DNA from: DASYQD01 sp963846495 | GTDB lineage: Bacteria; Acidobacteriota; Thermoanaerobaculia; Multivoradales; JAIOJS01 | Length of the DNA stretch: 64,000 nt | Reading direction: 5' to 3' | NCBI GenBank assembly: GCA_963846495.1 | Contig: CAWJWP010000021.1 | Span: 124,001 to 188,000, forward strand | Part shown: one piece after another, positions 43,675 to 52,601 of the stretch | Layout of the letters: every line of letters begins with the position of its first letter | Numbering within the stretch: position 1 is the stretch's first letter | The notes under the pieces: model-generated | Told to the model about the DNA's origin: nothing | What the model saw: the letters and a program-made list of their open reading frames with translations, nothing else | Databases searched by the model: none | Made by a program: the position numbers and the translations under genes

Positions 43675-45636
43675 TCACGCGGCGGCTGCGGCCGAAGCCG
43701 CCGCGGGTAGGTAGCGCAGCACCATCATCGTGCGGTCGTCCGCCGGCGGCGCGCCGTCCGAGTGCTTGGCCACGCCAGCGAGGAGCCGGTCGCGCACCTG
43801 CGTGGCCGTGCCGCCGCCGGCGAGCGTGCGCTCCACCTGCTCGAAGCCGAACGGCTCGCCGTCATGGTCGGCCGTCTCGATCAACCCGTCCGAGAGCCAC
43901 ACCACCGAGTCCCCCGGCTGCAGCGTCACCTCGCAGTGCGCGTAGCGGTCGCCCAGCATGCCGAGGGGCGGGCTGGGGAGCAGGATCTCCTGGACCTTGC
44001 CGCGGGAGAGGATGTAGGTCGGGACGTGGCCGGCGTTGGTGAGCTCGAGGGTGCCGCAGCGCGGGTCGAAGGTGGCCAGGGTCGCCGTCACCAGCGGCCG
44101 CGAGCCGACGTTGCCCTGCCCCTCACGCACCAAGCGGTTGAGGCGCGAGAAGATCTCCTGTGCCGGCAGCCCCTGCTCGACCAACATCACCAGCGCCGCC
44201 TTGAGCATCGCCATGCGCAGACCGGCCGAGAGGCCGTGACCGGAGACGTCGGCGATGACGATCACGATGCGGCCGTCGTCGAGCTTCAAGAGGTCGAAGT
44301 AGTCGCCGCCGATGGCGGCCGAGGGCTCGAAGAAGGTCGCCAGCTCGACGGCTTCGGTCGTGGTGAGCGAGCTCGGCAGCAGGCTCTGCTGCAGCTCGCG
44401 GGCGACCTGCAGCTCCTTCTCCAGGCTCTCCTTCTGCGCTTCGGAGGCGACCAGCTGCTCGAGGCTCGCCGCCATCTCGTTGTACGAGCGCTGCAGCTCG
44501 CCCAGCTGGTCCTTGCGCCGCACCGGGATGCGCACGGTGAAGTCGCCCTTGCGCACCGCGTCGGTGGCGCGCGACAGCCGGTTGACGGCGCGCGAGAGGC
44601 CGTAGATGAGGAAGAGCGCCATCAGCGTCGCCGCGGCGTAGAGGTCGAAGAGCAGGAAGGCGACGACGAGCAGGATCCCCCACGCCGCGGCGTCGATGTC
44701 GGCGCTGCTCGACACCACCTGCCGCACGAGGGTGCGCGGCGTGGCGTTGAGCAGAGCGCCCAGATCCTGCGCCTCGCCGCGACCGCCGCCGGCCATCGGC
44801 CGCGCGCGGCCGAGCTTCTCGACCCAGGCCAAGAACGGGCGGTCGGCGAGCGGCAGCTCGCGGTTGCCGGTGCCGAAGAACTCGCGGCGGAGGGCGGCCT
44901 TGCGGTCCGACATCGGCAGCGACACCGGTACGTGATGGCCGAAGAGCTCGACGTTGACGCGCTGGCCGGCCTCGCTCCAGGGTTGGATCTCCACCCACAG
45001 GCCGCTGCGCTCGCGCAGCTCGCGGTCGAGCTCACCCTGGTAGATGCCGAGCGCGGCGGTGCCATCGCCGCCTTCGACGGCGGCGGCGACGGTCGTGCGG
45101 CCGCGCGGGTCGAGGATGATCGGCACGTGACGCGCCAGGCCCTCGTCGGTCATCCCGTCCGGCTGCACCAGCCACTCGGGCCAGGACTCGGGCGCGAAGG
45201 TGGCGCCGGTGACTTTCTTGCCGTTGCGGTAGTAGGCGAGCAGCAGGTCGCCGTCGCGCAGCCGCGGATGTCCCTCGCGGAAGCCGTCGAGGGCGGCGGC
45301 GGTCGTCTCCTCGAGCTCGCGCTGGAAGGAGACGGTGGTGTCCCGGAAGAGGTGCCCGACGAGCGCGCCGGCGAGCAGCCAGAGGGCGATGCCGACGAGC
45401 ACCGCGACCATCGGGATCGGCAGCACGCCGATCAGGAAGTACGAGAAGGCGAGCTTGCGGCCGACGCGCCAGAGGAAGCGGCGGAGGAGGCGGATGCCCC
45501 CCCACAGCACGACCAGCACCAGCGCCGCCGACAGCGCCAGCACGTAGAGCCCCTGCAACCCGATGAGCTTCGCCCCGAGGGCGCAGACGAGCAGCAGGCC
45601 GATGAGGGCGAGGAGCAGCGCGGTTCGCTTGCGCAT
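43675..45636 (-). CDS. Membrane SpoIIE/RsbU-type protein phosphatase with HAMP domain
   Basis: A 653-residue regulator. Two N-terminal hydrophobic hairpins (residues about 8-50 and 66-93) precede a periplasmic sensor region of about 220 residues. A further membrane segment (GILLVVAFLLFDLYAAATLM) leads to a HAMP domain (LSRATDAVRKGDFTVRIPVR) and a short coiled coil (ASEAQKESLEKELQVARELQ). The PP2C/SpoIIE domain follows (FFEPSAAIGGDYFDLLKLDD, VIADVSGHGLSAGLRMAML, NAGHVPTYILSRG, VVWLSDGLIETAD), with the metal-binding aspartates present. Such proteins dephosphorylate anti-sigma-factor antagonists in partner switching. No partner genes are adjacent. A TAGGAT hexamer lies 13 nt before the ATG. Confidence 0.9.
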   Translation of the reverse strand: MRKRTALLLALIGLLLVCALGAKLIGLQGLYVLALSAALVLVVLWGGIRLLRRFLWRVGRKLAFSYFLIGVLPIPMVAVLVGIALWLLAGALVGHLFRDTTVSFQRELEETTAAALDGFREGHPRLRDGDLLLAYYRNGKKVTGATFAPESWPEWLVQPDGMTDEGLARHVPIILDPRGRTTVAAAVEGGDGTAALGIYQGELDRELRERSGLWVEIQPWSEAGQRVNVELFGHHVPVSLPMSDRKAALRREFFGTGNRELPLADRPFLAWVEKLGRARPMAGGGRGEAQDLGALLNATPRTLVRQVVSSSADIDAAAWGILLVVAFLLFDLYAAATLMALFLIYGLSRAVNRLSRATDAVRKGDFTVRIPVRRKDQLGELQRSYNEMAASLEQLVASEAQKESLEKELQVARELQQSLLPSSLTTTEAVELATFFEPSAAIGGDYFDLLKLDDGRIVIVIADVSGHGLSAGLRMAMLKAALVMLVEQGLPAQEIFSRLNRLVREGQGNVGSRPLVTATLATFDPRCGTLELTNAGHVPTYILSRGKVQEILLPSPPLGMLGDRYAHCEVTLQPGDSVVWLSDGLIETADHDGEPFGFEQVERTLAGGGTATQVRDRLLAGVAKHSDGAPPADDRTMMVLRYLPAAASAAAAA

Positions 45637-45822
45637 AGACGGGGCAAGGATCCTATGCCCCCGCCCCGGGGCTGACTACGCAGGATGAAGGTAAGGGTTG
45701 CACGGCTGCGGCCGAGGGTCCGCCGCGCTAGCGCAGGGGTGCCGGCGAGTGCTCGGCGACCTTCGGCTCGCCCTCGCGTATGGCTGCGATAATCTCCGCG
45801 ACGCAAAGGGGAGGATCGAGCG

Positions 45823-46263
45823 ATGTCGCGACTGCCGCGCCACTTGGAGCACTTGCGTACGGCGTTCAACGCCGAGGCGATGTCGGCGGCGAGCTACCGC
45901 GCCTACGCCGAGCAGGCGGCGGCGGCAGGGAAGACGAACCTTGCCCAGCGATGGCGCGCCATGGCGGCGGAGAAGGATCGGCTGGCTGGCGAGCTGCTGA
46001 CCGCGGCCGGCAAGGTGGAAATCGAGGCGGCCAACCTGCGCGACGCGATCGCCGAGGAGCTCTACGAGCGCGAGGTCCTCTACCCGCGGATGATCGACGA
46101 CATGGAGCATCTCGGCCAGGCCGAGGAAGCGGCGTTGCTGCGGCGGCTGGTGCAGGCACACGAGCGGCACCGCGCCGAGCTCGACGACCTGCGCCGCGAG
46201 CTCACCGCCTCGACGCGCGACGTGCGCCCGTCGGCGGCCGCGCCTGTGGCGAAGGCCGGCTGA
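45823..46263 (+). CDS. Rubrerythrin-like ferritin-fold protein
   Basis: A 146-residue all-helical protein. LRTAFNAEAMSAASYRAYAE and AAEKDRLAGELLTAAG resemble helices A and B of rubrerythrin, and DAIAEELYEREVLYPRMIDD helix C. The final residues (RDVRPSAAAPVAKAG) replace the rubredoxin domain. Di-iron ligands are only partly recognisable (Glu in FNAEA; the expected E..H of helix B is E..R here), so iron binding or peroxidase activity is uncertain. A good AAGGGGAGG site lies 8 nt upstream and a -10-like GATAAT at 45788-45793. The REP pair after the stop may serve as a terminator. Confidence 0.75.
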   Translation: MSRLPRHLEHLRTAFNAEAMSAASYRAYAEQAAAAGKTNLAQRWRAMAAEKDRLAGELLTAAGKVEIEAANLRDAIAEELYEREVLYPRMIDDMEHLGQAEEAALLRRLVQAHERHRAELDDLRRELTASTRDVRPSAAAPVAKAG

Positions 46264-46307
46264 GGCTCGACGGCGCCCCTGCGGAACTTGGGAGCCGCGG
46301 TTCGGAC

Positions 46308-46394
46308 GGCGGCCGCGAGGCCGCCCTACGACGCGACGACGCAGGCCAGGCGACGAGCCCGGTGCGCCGCGGTAGGGCGGGCTCCGCGCCCGCC
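46308..46394. repeat. GTAG-headed REP pair between convergent genes
   Basis: Minus unit: GGCGGCC-GCGA-GGCCGCC followed by CTAC (46308-46329), that is GTAG read on the minus strand. Plus unit: GTAG (46372-46375) followed by GGCGGGC-TCCGC-GCCCGCC (46376-46394). Heads face inward, 42 bp apart. It lies between the rubrerythrin-like stop (46263) and the bactofilin stop (46403), where REP hairpins often end transcripts. Confidence 0.8.
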
Positions 46395-46402
46395 GTCGGA
46401 CC

Positions 46403-46942
46403 TCAGCTCGCCGTCAGCGTCGGCGGCGCCGCGACCTCGCGGGCCGCTTCACGCTCGCGGCGCGACTCGCGACCTTCGCGGGCTTCGCGCCGCTCGGGCA
46501 GGTCGGCCGGCGTCGACTTGGCGTTGGGCTCCATGTCGATGGCGCCCTTGAAGCGGCAGCCCTGGTCGAGCGCCACGCGCGGCGCACGGATGTCTCCGTG
46601 GACGCGGCCGCTGGCGCGCACCAGCACTTGCTGCGAGGCGGTGAGGTTGCCGCGCACCTCGCCCTCGACGACGATGGCGGAGGCGCGCACCTCGCCTTCG
46701 ACGCGGCCGTCGCCGCCGATCGTCACCTGGTGCTCGGGTACTTGGATCTCGCCGCGGAAGCGGCCGTCGAGGAGGAGATCCTCGTCACCGGTGAGCTTGC
46801 CTTCGAGTTGGAGAGAGGGCCCCAGCCGGGCCGGCGAGGAGGGCGCCGGCGGCCGGACTGGGGTTGGGGGAGGAGAGGCGGGGCGAGGCTGATCGCTCGC
46901 GACGGGGGGCGGGACGGCGACATCGTCGGGACGCTTCCACAT
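46403..46942 (-). CDS. Bactofilin (polymer-forming cytoskeletal protein)
   Basis: A 179-residue bactofilin. A Pro-rich N-terminus (residues 1-45) precedes the beta-helical DUF583 core: LEGKLTGDEDLLLDGRFRGE, HQVTIGGDGRVEGEVRASAI, VVEGEVRGNLTASQQVLVRA, GRVHGDIRAPRVALDQGCRF and GAIDM. The basic tail (ERREAREGRESRREREAARE) is typical of membrane or partner binding. Bactofilins self-assemble into filaments that position cell-wall, stalk or motility proteins. The lytic transglycosylase at 42824 is a plausible but unproven partner. Confidence 0.9.
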   Translation of the reverse strand: MWKRPDDVAVPPPVASDQPRPASPPPTPVRPPAPSSPARLGPSLQLEGKLTGDEDLLLDGRFRGEIQVPEHQVTIGGDGRVEGEVRASAIVVEGEVRGNLTASQQVLVRASGRVHGDIRAPRVALDQGCRFKGAIDMEPNAKSTPADLPERREAREGRESRREREAAREVAAPPTLTAS

Positions 46943-47099
46943 AGGCGTTGCACCTCCTGGTCTCGAGTGGGGGAAGCCCTCCGACCCTACGGGCCGCGAA
47001 GCCCTCGGACAATGACTCGAATCACGGCATGAGGATGAGCGGCTTCACATCGGCCTAGGCCGCGGAGCTGCTGCGAGTCGCGACAGAATCAACGATGCC

Positions 47100-48834
47100 G
47101 TGAACGACGACGCCGCTTTGTCAGCGCCTGCCGACGTGCCGCGTGAAACGTGGTGGCCCGGCGGGCGCGTGGTTGAAGCGTTGCTGGTCGCTGGCGTCGC
47201 GTTGCTGATGACGATGGTGACGTTTCGCGACGTGTGGCTGTCGCGCTTCACGCTCATCCCTGGCGACGGCAATGACGGGCGGTTGAACGCATTCTTCCTC
47301 GAGCACTCGTGGGGATGGATCAGCCGGCGAGCTGTCGATAGCTCGTTGTGGGGCCTGCCGATCTACTTCCCGCACGGCGAGAACGCGCTGGCGTACAGCG
47401 ACGCGATGGTGTCGTTCGGGCCGCTCTACTGGCCGTGGCGAGCGCTCGGGCTGCAACCCGACGTGAGCTATGCGCTGTGGTGCATGAGCGTGGTGGCGGT
47501 CGGCGCAGTGGCGGGATACCTGTTGTTGCGTCTCGCGGTGGGGCTGTCGCCGGCGGCGGCGGCGATCGGATCCTGGCTGGTCGGGGCTTCGGCGTCGCGG
47601 ATCCACCAGATCAGCCATTCCCAGCTACTACCCGTGTTCTACGTGTGTGCCGGGCTCGCCGGTGTCGTGGGGTGGGTGCGGCTCGAGCGGCCGGGGCCGC
47701 GGCGAGCGTCGGCGGCGCTGGCAGCGGCTGCGCTCGTGGCGCAGCTCTACGGCGGCTTCTATCAGGGCTTTTTCCTGGCGCTCGGCGTCGCGGTTCTCGG
47801 TGCCGTAGCGCTGGTGCTGCGCGACACGCGACGCGAGATCTGGCGGCGGCTGCGCGCCGATTGGCTGGCGCTGCTGGCGATCGCCGCGCTGACGGCGCTC
47901 GCGCTGTGGCCCTGGGCGCGACACTACGGTGCGGCGCAGAGCGTGGTGGGGTCGCGAGCCTGGGCGGAGATCGAGACCATGGTGCCGCGGCCGGCGACTT
48001 GGCTCTACATGTCGCCGGGGGCGCTCGCCTACGAGTGGACGCGCAAGGCGGCCATGTTCCGCCGGCTACCCTGGTATTTCGAGCATGCCGTCGGAATTGG
48101 TCTGCTCACAACAGTCATGATGGCTGCTGCGGCAGCCATAAACCGCCGCCGGCTGGCGGTGAAACTGGTCGTGCTCTCGGTGCTAGTCGTCATCGTCGCC
48201 ACGACGATGGTGGACGGGCGCACGCTGTGGAAGCCGATCGTCGAGGCGGTGCCCTCGTTCGGCGCCGCGCGGGCGATCTCGCGCGTCGGGCTGCTGTTCC
48301 CCATCGGCGCCGCGGTCGTGATCGGCATCTGGGCCGACAGCCGCCGCGGCCGCGCCCGCGTCGCCGCGCTGGTGCTGATGGCGGCCTGCGCCGCCGAGCA
48401 GCTCGCGGCGCTCGACAGCTCACGACCGCGACGCGCAGCGCCGCTGGGTGGCGGCGGTGGCGCGCCGCGTCGATCGCAATGCGGCGGCGTTCGTCGTCAG
48501 CCGCAGCTCGGATCGAGGCGGCGCGATGCCGACCCACCTCGACGCCATGTACGCGGCACAGATCACCGGTGTGCCGACGGTCAACGGCGCGTCGGGCAAC
48601 GATCCGCCGGGCTGGTACGGCCTGCAGTGGGCCCGCGTGCGCAACCCGACCGCCGAGCGTCTCTTCCGCGAAGCGCTCGAGAGCTGGGTGCGAAGCGGCG
48701 GCGTCGACCCCAAGTCGGTGCAGTGGATACGGCTGCCTGCGACCTTCCGGAATCCACGGCCTCACGTCGCGACGCCGCGGGTTCCTGATGCCGATCCCGA
48801 CCGGCGGCGACGACCACGCCAGCAGCCGCGCTGA
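47100..48834 (+). CDS. Polytopic membrane protein, glycosyltransferase-like (one frame break)
   Basis: About 577 residues when repaired, GTG start 47100. Around eleven membrane segments (ALLVAGVALLMTMVTF, ALWCMSVVAVGAVAGYLLLR, LALLAIAALTALALWPWA). The first loop has GDGNDGRLNAFFLEHSWGWI and PIYFPHGENALAYSDAM, like GT-C-fold transferases that keep an acidic loop, and YGGFYQGFFLALGVAVLG follows. The frame changes near 48417, after which the soluble end continues (RRWVAAVARRVDRNAAAFVV, DAMYAAQITGVPTVNGASGN). The substrate is unknown. A stem-loop at 49013-49053 may end the transcript. Confidence 0.68.
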
Positions 48835-49012
48835 CGGTGAAATCGCCCTCCTGCGAAGTCGTGGGGGAAAACGGACCCTCGCGTCCGTCTAATCAGATGC
48901 CAACTCGCCACAGCAAGCCCATGTCCGGCACGCTGGCGATTGGGTGTAGACGGTGGGCGGAGCGGTTCCCCATGGAGTCAAGGTGAGGTGCCGGGCAGGC
49001 GAATCCGGCAAG

Positions 49013-49053
49013 GGGGGCGGCTGACGCTAGTTCGGCCGCCCCCGTTCGTTTTT
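49013..49053 (+). terminator. Intrinsic terminator candidate before icmF
   Basis: GGGGGCGGC (49013-49021) and GCCGCCCCC (49035-49043) form perfect 9-bp arms with a 13-nt loop, followed by a T-rich stretch GTTCGTTTTTCTC. It terminates plus-strand transcription after the membrane protein gene. The rest of the 297-bp gap (48835-49131) shows no gene; I looked for a cobalamin riboswitch ahead of the B12-dependent icmF and saw no convincing B12 box. Confidence 0.6.
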
Positions 49054-49131
49054 CTCGCTGTTCGTTTTCCGCGGGCCCGCTCGCATCTCTCGCCCCAGTC
49101 GCTGCCGATCACCGTGGGATAATCCCGCGCC

Positions 49132-52100
49132 ATGGCGCAAGCCGTAGCGATCGAGAAGCAACGCGCGCCGGAGGCGTATCGCCCCAAGCATCCGGTGCGC
49201 CTGGTCACCGCGGCGGCGCTCTTCGACGGCCATGACGCCGCGATCAACATCATGCGGCGGCTGCTGCAGGCGTCGGGCGCCGAGATCGTCCATCTCGGCC
49301 ACAACCGCGGCGTCGCCGAGATCGTCGAAGCGGCGATCGAGGAGGACGCGCAGGGCGTCGCCATCACCAGCTATCAGGGCGGACACGTAGAGTTCTTCAC
49401 CTACCTGCGCCAGCTGCTCGACGAGCGCGGCGCCAGGCACGTGCGCATCTACGGCGGCGGCGGCGGCGTCATCGTGCCGAGCGAGATCGAGGAGCTGCAC
49501 CGCGGCGGCATCGACCGCATCTTCTCGCCCGAGGACGGGCGGCGGATGGGCCTGCAGGGGATGATCGACGTCGTCCTCGAGGGCTGCGACTTCGACGCGG
49601 GCGAGGCGCAGCTGGCGGATGACGCCGATCCGCACCAGCGTTTGGCGCGCGCCATCACCCTCGTCGAGCTCGGCCGCAAGCGTCCGAGCATCGAGTGGGC
49701 AAGCGCGCGCGAAGCGCGCGCGGCAGGGATAGGACCAAGCGCCCGCGAGGCGCGCGCCGCCGGCGTCACCAAGGCGGCACCGGTCGTCGGCCTCACCGGC
49801 ACCGGCGGCGCCGGGAAGAGCAGCCTCACCGACGAGCTGGTGCTGCGCTTCGTGCACGACTTCCCGGACAAGCGCGTTGCAGTGCTCTGCGTCGATCCCA
49901 CCAAGCGGCGCACCGGCGGCGCTCTCCTCGGCGACCGCATCCGCTTCAACACCGCCAAGCACCCGCGCGTCTTCCTGCGCTCGCTCGCCACCCGCGGCGC
50001 GCGCGGCGAGGTGTCCGAGGCGCTGCGCGACGTGCTGTCGACGGTGCAGGAGAACGGCGGCTTCGATTTGATCTTTCTCGAGACGGCCGGCATCGGGCAG
50101 GGAGACAGCGCCGTCGTCGAGCTGTGCGACCTCTCGCTCTACGTGATGACGGCGGAGTACGGCGCGCCCTCGCAGCTCGAGAAGATCGAGATGCTCGACT
50201 ACGCCGACCTCGTCGCCGTCAACAAGTTCAGCCGCCGCGGCAGCGAGGACGCGCTGCGCGCCGTGCGCAAGCAATACCTGCGTAACCAGAAGCTGTTCGG
50301 CACGCCGCCGGAGGAGCTGCCGGTCTTCGGCACCAGCGCCGCCGACTTCCACGACTCCGGCGTCAACGCGCTCTACGGGCACCTGATCGCCAAGATCGCC
50401 GACCGGCTCGAGCTGGGTTGGGAGAGCCGCTACCCGGCCGGGCCGGAGCGCACGACCGACGGCGGCGGCCACGCCATCCCGGCGCAGCGCGAGCGCTATC
50501 TCGCCGAGATCGCCGAGGCGGTGCGCGGCTATCGCACGTGGGCGGAGGAGCAGGCCGACCTCGCCGCCGAGCTCGAGGCGGTCGAGCGCGCGTCGAAGTT
50601 GCTCGAGCGCCGCGGCAGCAGCGCGGCGCTCGAGCAACTTACCGCCGAGCGCGATCGCCTGCGCGCGCGCCTCGACCCGGCATCGCTGCGCATCCTCGAG
50701 GAGTGGCCGCAGTGGGAGGCCGCCTACCGCGCCGACCGTTACCGCTACGAGGTACGCGGCCGTGACGTCGTGGTCGACAACTATCGCGAGACGCTCTCCG
50801 GCACCCGCGTTCCCAAGGTGGCGCTGCCGCGCTACCGCGGCTGGGGGGATCGCCTGCTCTGGCGCCTCGCCGAGAACGCGCCCGGCGAGTTCCCCTACAG
50901 CGGCGGCGTGTTCCCCTTCAAGCGCATGCAGGAGGACCCGACGCGGATGTTCGCCGGCGAGGGCCCGGCGGAGCGCACCAACCGGCGCTTCCACTACCTC
51001 GCCGAGGGGCAGCCGGCGAAGCGGTTGTCGACCGCCTTCGACTCGATCACCCTCTATGGCGAAGACCCCGACGAGCGCCCCGACATCTACGGCAAGATCG
51101 GCGAGAGCGGCGTCTCGGTGTTCACCGTCGAGGAAGCCGAGCAGCTCTACGCCGGCTTCGACCTCTGCGACCCAACGACGTCGGTGTCGATGACCATCAA
51201 CGGCCCGGCGCCGACGATCCTCGCCTTCTTCTTCAACACCGCCATCCGCCAGCAGGCGCGGAAGCTCCTGCGCCGCGAGGGGCGCCTCGCCATCAGCGAG
51301 GAACAGTGCCTGCAGCCCGACTGCCTCCGCGGCACCAGCTGGGAGGAAGTGCGGGCGCTGCTCTCCGACGAAGAGTACGAGCGGGTCGCCGCGGAGACGC
51401 TGAAGCAAGTGCGCGGCACCGTGCAGGCCGACATCCTGAAAGAAGACCAGGGGCAGAACACCTGCATCTTCTCGATCGAGTTCGCGCTGCGGATGATGGG
51501 CGACGTGCAGCAGCTCTTCATCGAGCGCGACGTGCGCAACTTCTACAGCGTGTCGATCTCGGGCTACCACATCGCCGAGGCGGGCGCGAACCCCATCCAC
51601 CAGCTCGCCTTCACGCTCGCCAACGGCTTCACCTACGTCGAGCTCTACCGCGCCCGCGGCATGGCGGTCGACGACTTCGCGCCCAACCTGTCGTTCTTCT
51701 TCAGCAACGGCATGGACAGCGAGTACTCGGTGATCGGCCGCGTGGCGCGCCGCATCTGGGCGCTGGCGATGCGCGACCTCTACTCAGGCAACGAGCGCAG
51801 CCAGAAGCTCAAGTACCACATCCAGACGAGCGGCCGCAGCCTGCACGCCATGGAGATCGAGTTCAACGACATCCGCACCACGCTGCAGGCGCTGCTCGCC
51901 ACCTACGACAACGCGCAGAGCCTGCACACCAACGCCTACGACGAGGCGATCACGACGCCCACCGAGGAATCGGTGCGGCGGGCGATGGCGATCCAGCTCA
52001 TCATCAACAAGGAGTTCGGGCTCACCTTCTGCGAGAACGCCACGCAGGGGAGCTTCGTCGTCGAGGAGCTCACGGATCTGGTGGAGGAGGCGGTGCTCGC

Positions 52101-52518
52101 CGAGTTCGACCGCCTGACCGAGCGCGGCGGCGTGCTCGGCGCGATGGAGCTTCAGTACCAGCGCGGCAAGATCCAGGACGACTCGCTCGAGTACGAGACC
52201 AAGAAGCACTCCGGCGAGCTGCCGATCGTCGGCGTCAACACCTTCACGCCGCGCGGCGCGGAAGAGGCGAGCGCGCCGCGTGCGGTCGCCCTCTCCCGCG
52301 CCACGCGCGAGGAGAAGGAGGCCTGCATCGCGCGGCTGCGCGAGTTCCAGGCGCGTCACGCGGATGCCGCGCCGGCGGTGCTGCGCGAGCTGCAGGGGGC
52401 GGCGACCGGCGGCGGCAATGTCTTCGCAGCGCTCATGCGCGCGGTGGAGCACTGCAGCCTGGGGCAGATCACCCACGCGCTCTACGCCGTGGGCGGCGAG
52501 TACCGGCGCAACATCTGA
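49132..52518 (+). CDS. icmF: Fused isobutyryl-CoA mutase (B12-dependent) with its GTPase chaperone
   Basis: An 1128-residue fusion that interconverts isobutyryl-CoA and n-butyryl-CoA. Domain order: B12-binding (residues about 20-150, cobalt His in FDGHDAAINIMRRLLQ, then GGGGGVIVPSEIEEL), MeaB-type G-domain (about 215-430; P-loop GLTGTGGAGKSSLTDEL, FLETAGIGQGDSAVVELCDL), a linker, and the mutase barrel (about 560-1100; FPYSGGVFPFKRMQEDPTRM, FDLCDPTTSVSMTINGPAPT, NFYSVSISGYHIAEAGANPI). The linker before the G-domain holds a diverged tandem duplication (SAREARAAGIGP, SAREARAAGVTK). It is monocistronic, with GATAAT ending 8 nt before the ATG. It may link valine catabolism to butyrate. A related acyl-CoA such as pivalyl-CoA cannot be excluded. 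Confidence 0.93.
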   Translation: MAQAVAIEKQRAPEAYRPKHPVRLVTAAALFDGHDAAINIMRRLLQASGAEIVHLGHNRGVAEIVEAAIEEDAQGVAITSYQGGHVEFFTYLRQLLDERGARHVRIYGGGGGVIVPSEIEELHRGGIDRIFSPEDGRRMGLQGMIDVVLEGCDFDAGEAQLADDADPHQRLARAITLVELGRKRPSIEWASAREARAAGIGPSAREARAAGVTKAAPVVGLTGTGGAGKSSLTDELVLRFVHDFPDKRVAVLCVDPTKRRTGGALLGDRIRFNTAKHPRVFLRSLATRGARGEVSEALRDVLSTVQENGGFDLIFLETAGIGQGDSAVVELCDLSLYVMTAEYGAPSQLEKIEMLDYADLVAVNKFSRRGSEDALRAVRKQYLRNQKLFGTPPEELPVFGTSAADFHDSGVNALYGHLIAKIADRLELGWESRYPAGPERTTDGGGHAIPAQRERYLAEIAEAVRGYRTWAEEQADLAAELEAVERASKLLERRGSSAALEQLTAERDRLRARLDPASLRILEEWPQWEAAYRADRYRYEVRGRDVVVDNYRETLSGTRVPKVALPRYRGWGDRLLWRLAENAPGEFPYSGGVFPFKRMQEDPTRMFAGEGPAERTNRRFHYLAEGQPAKRLSTAFDSITLYGEDPDERPDIYGKIGESGVSVFTVEEAEQLYAGFDLCDPTTSVSMTINGPAPTILAFFFNTAIRQQARKLLRREGRLAISEEQCLQPDCLRGTSWEEVRALLSDEEYERVAAETLKQVRGTVQADILKEDQGQNTCIFSIEFALRMMGDVQQLFIERDVRNFYSVSISGYHIAEAGANPIHQLAFTLANGFTYVELYRARGMAVDDFAPNLSFFFSNGMDSEYSVIGRVARRIWALAMRDLYSGNERSQKLKYHIQTSGRSLHAMEIEFNDIRTTLQALLATYDNAQSLHTNAYDEAITTPTEESVRRAMAIQLIINKEFGLTFCENATQGSFVVEELTDLVEEAVLAEFDRLTERGGVLGAMELQYQRGKIQDDSLEYETKKHSGELPIVGVNTFTPRGAEEASAPRAVALSRATREEKEACIARLREFQARHADAAPAVLRELQGAATGGGNVFAALMRAVEHCSLGQITHALYAVGGEYRRNI

Positions 52519-52601
52519 GGCGGAGCGAGCGTCGCCGACGATCGGGCGTCGAGGTGCGCCGGCGTGCCGTCGCCGGCGACGCGGGCTCCGCGAACCCGTC
52601 G

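Noticed and set aside
43762..45675. A 637-residue plus-strand frame opposite the SpoIIE phosphatase
   Set aside because: It is the antisense shadow of a gene with clear motifs, and its composition (Glu/Arg/His/Gln-rich) is typical of such shadows.
48835..49131. Possible cobalamin riboswitch upstream of icmF
   Set aside because: No convincing B12 box or multi-stem layout was found; the only strong structure is a terminator-like stem-loop.
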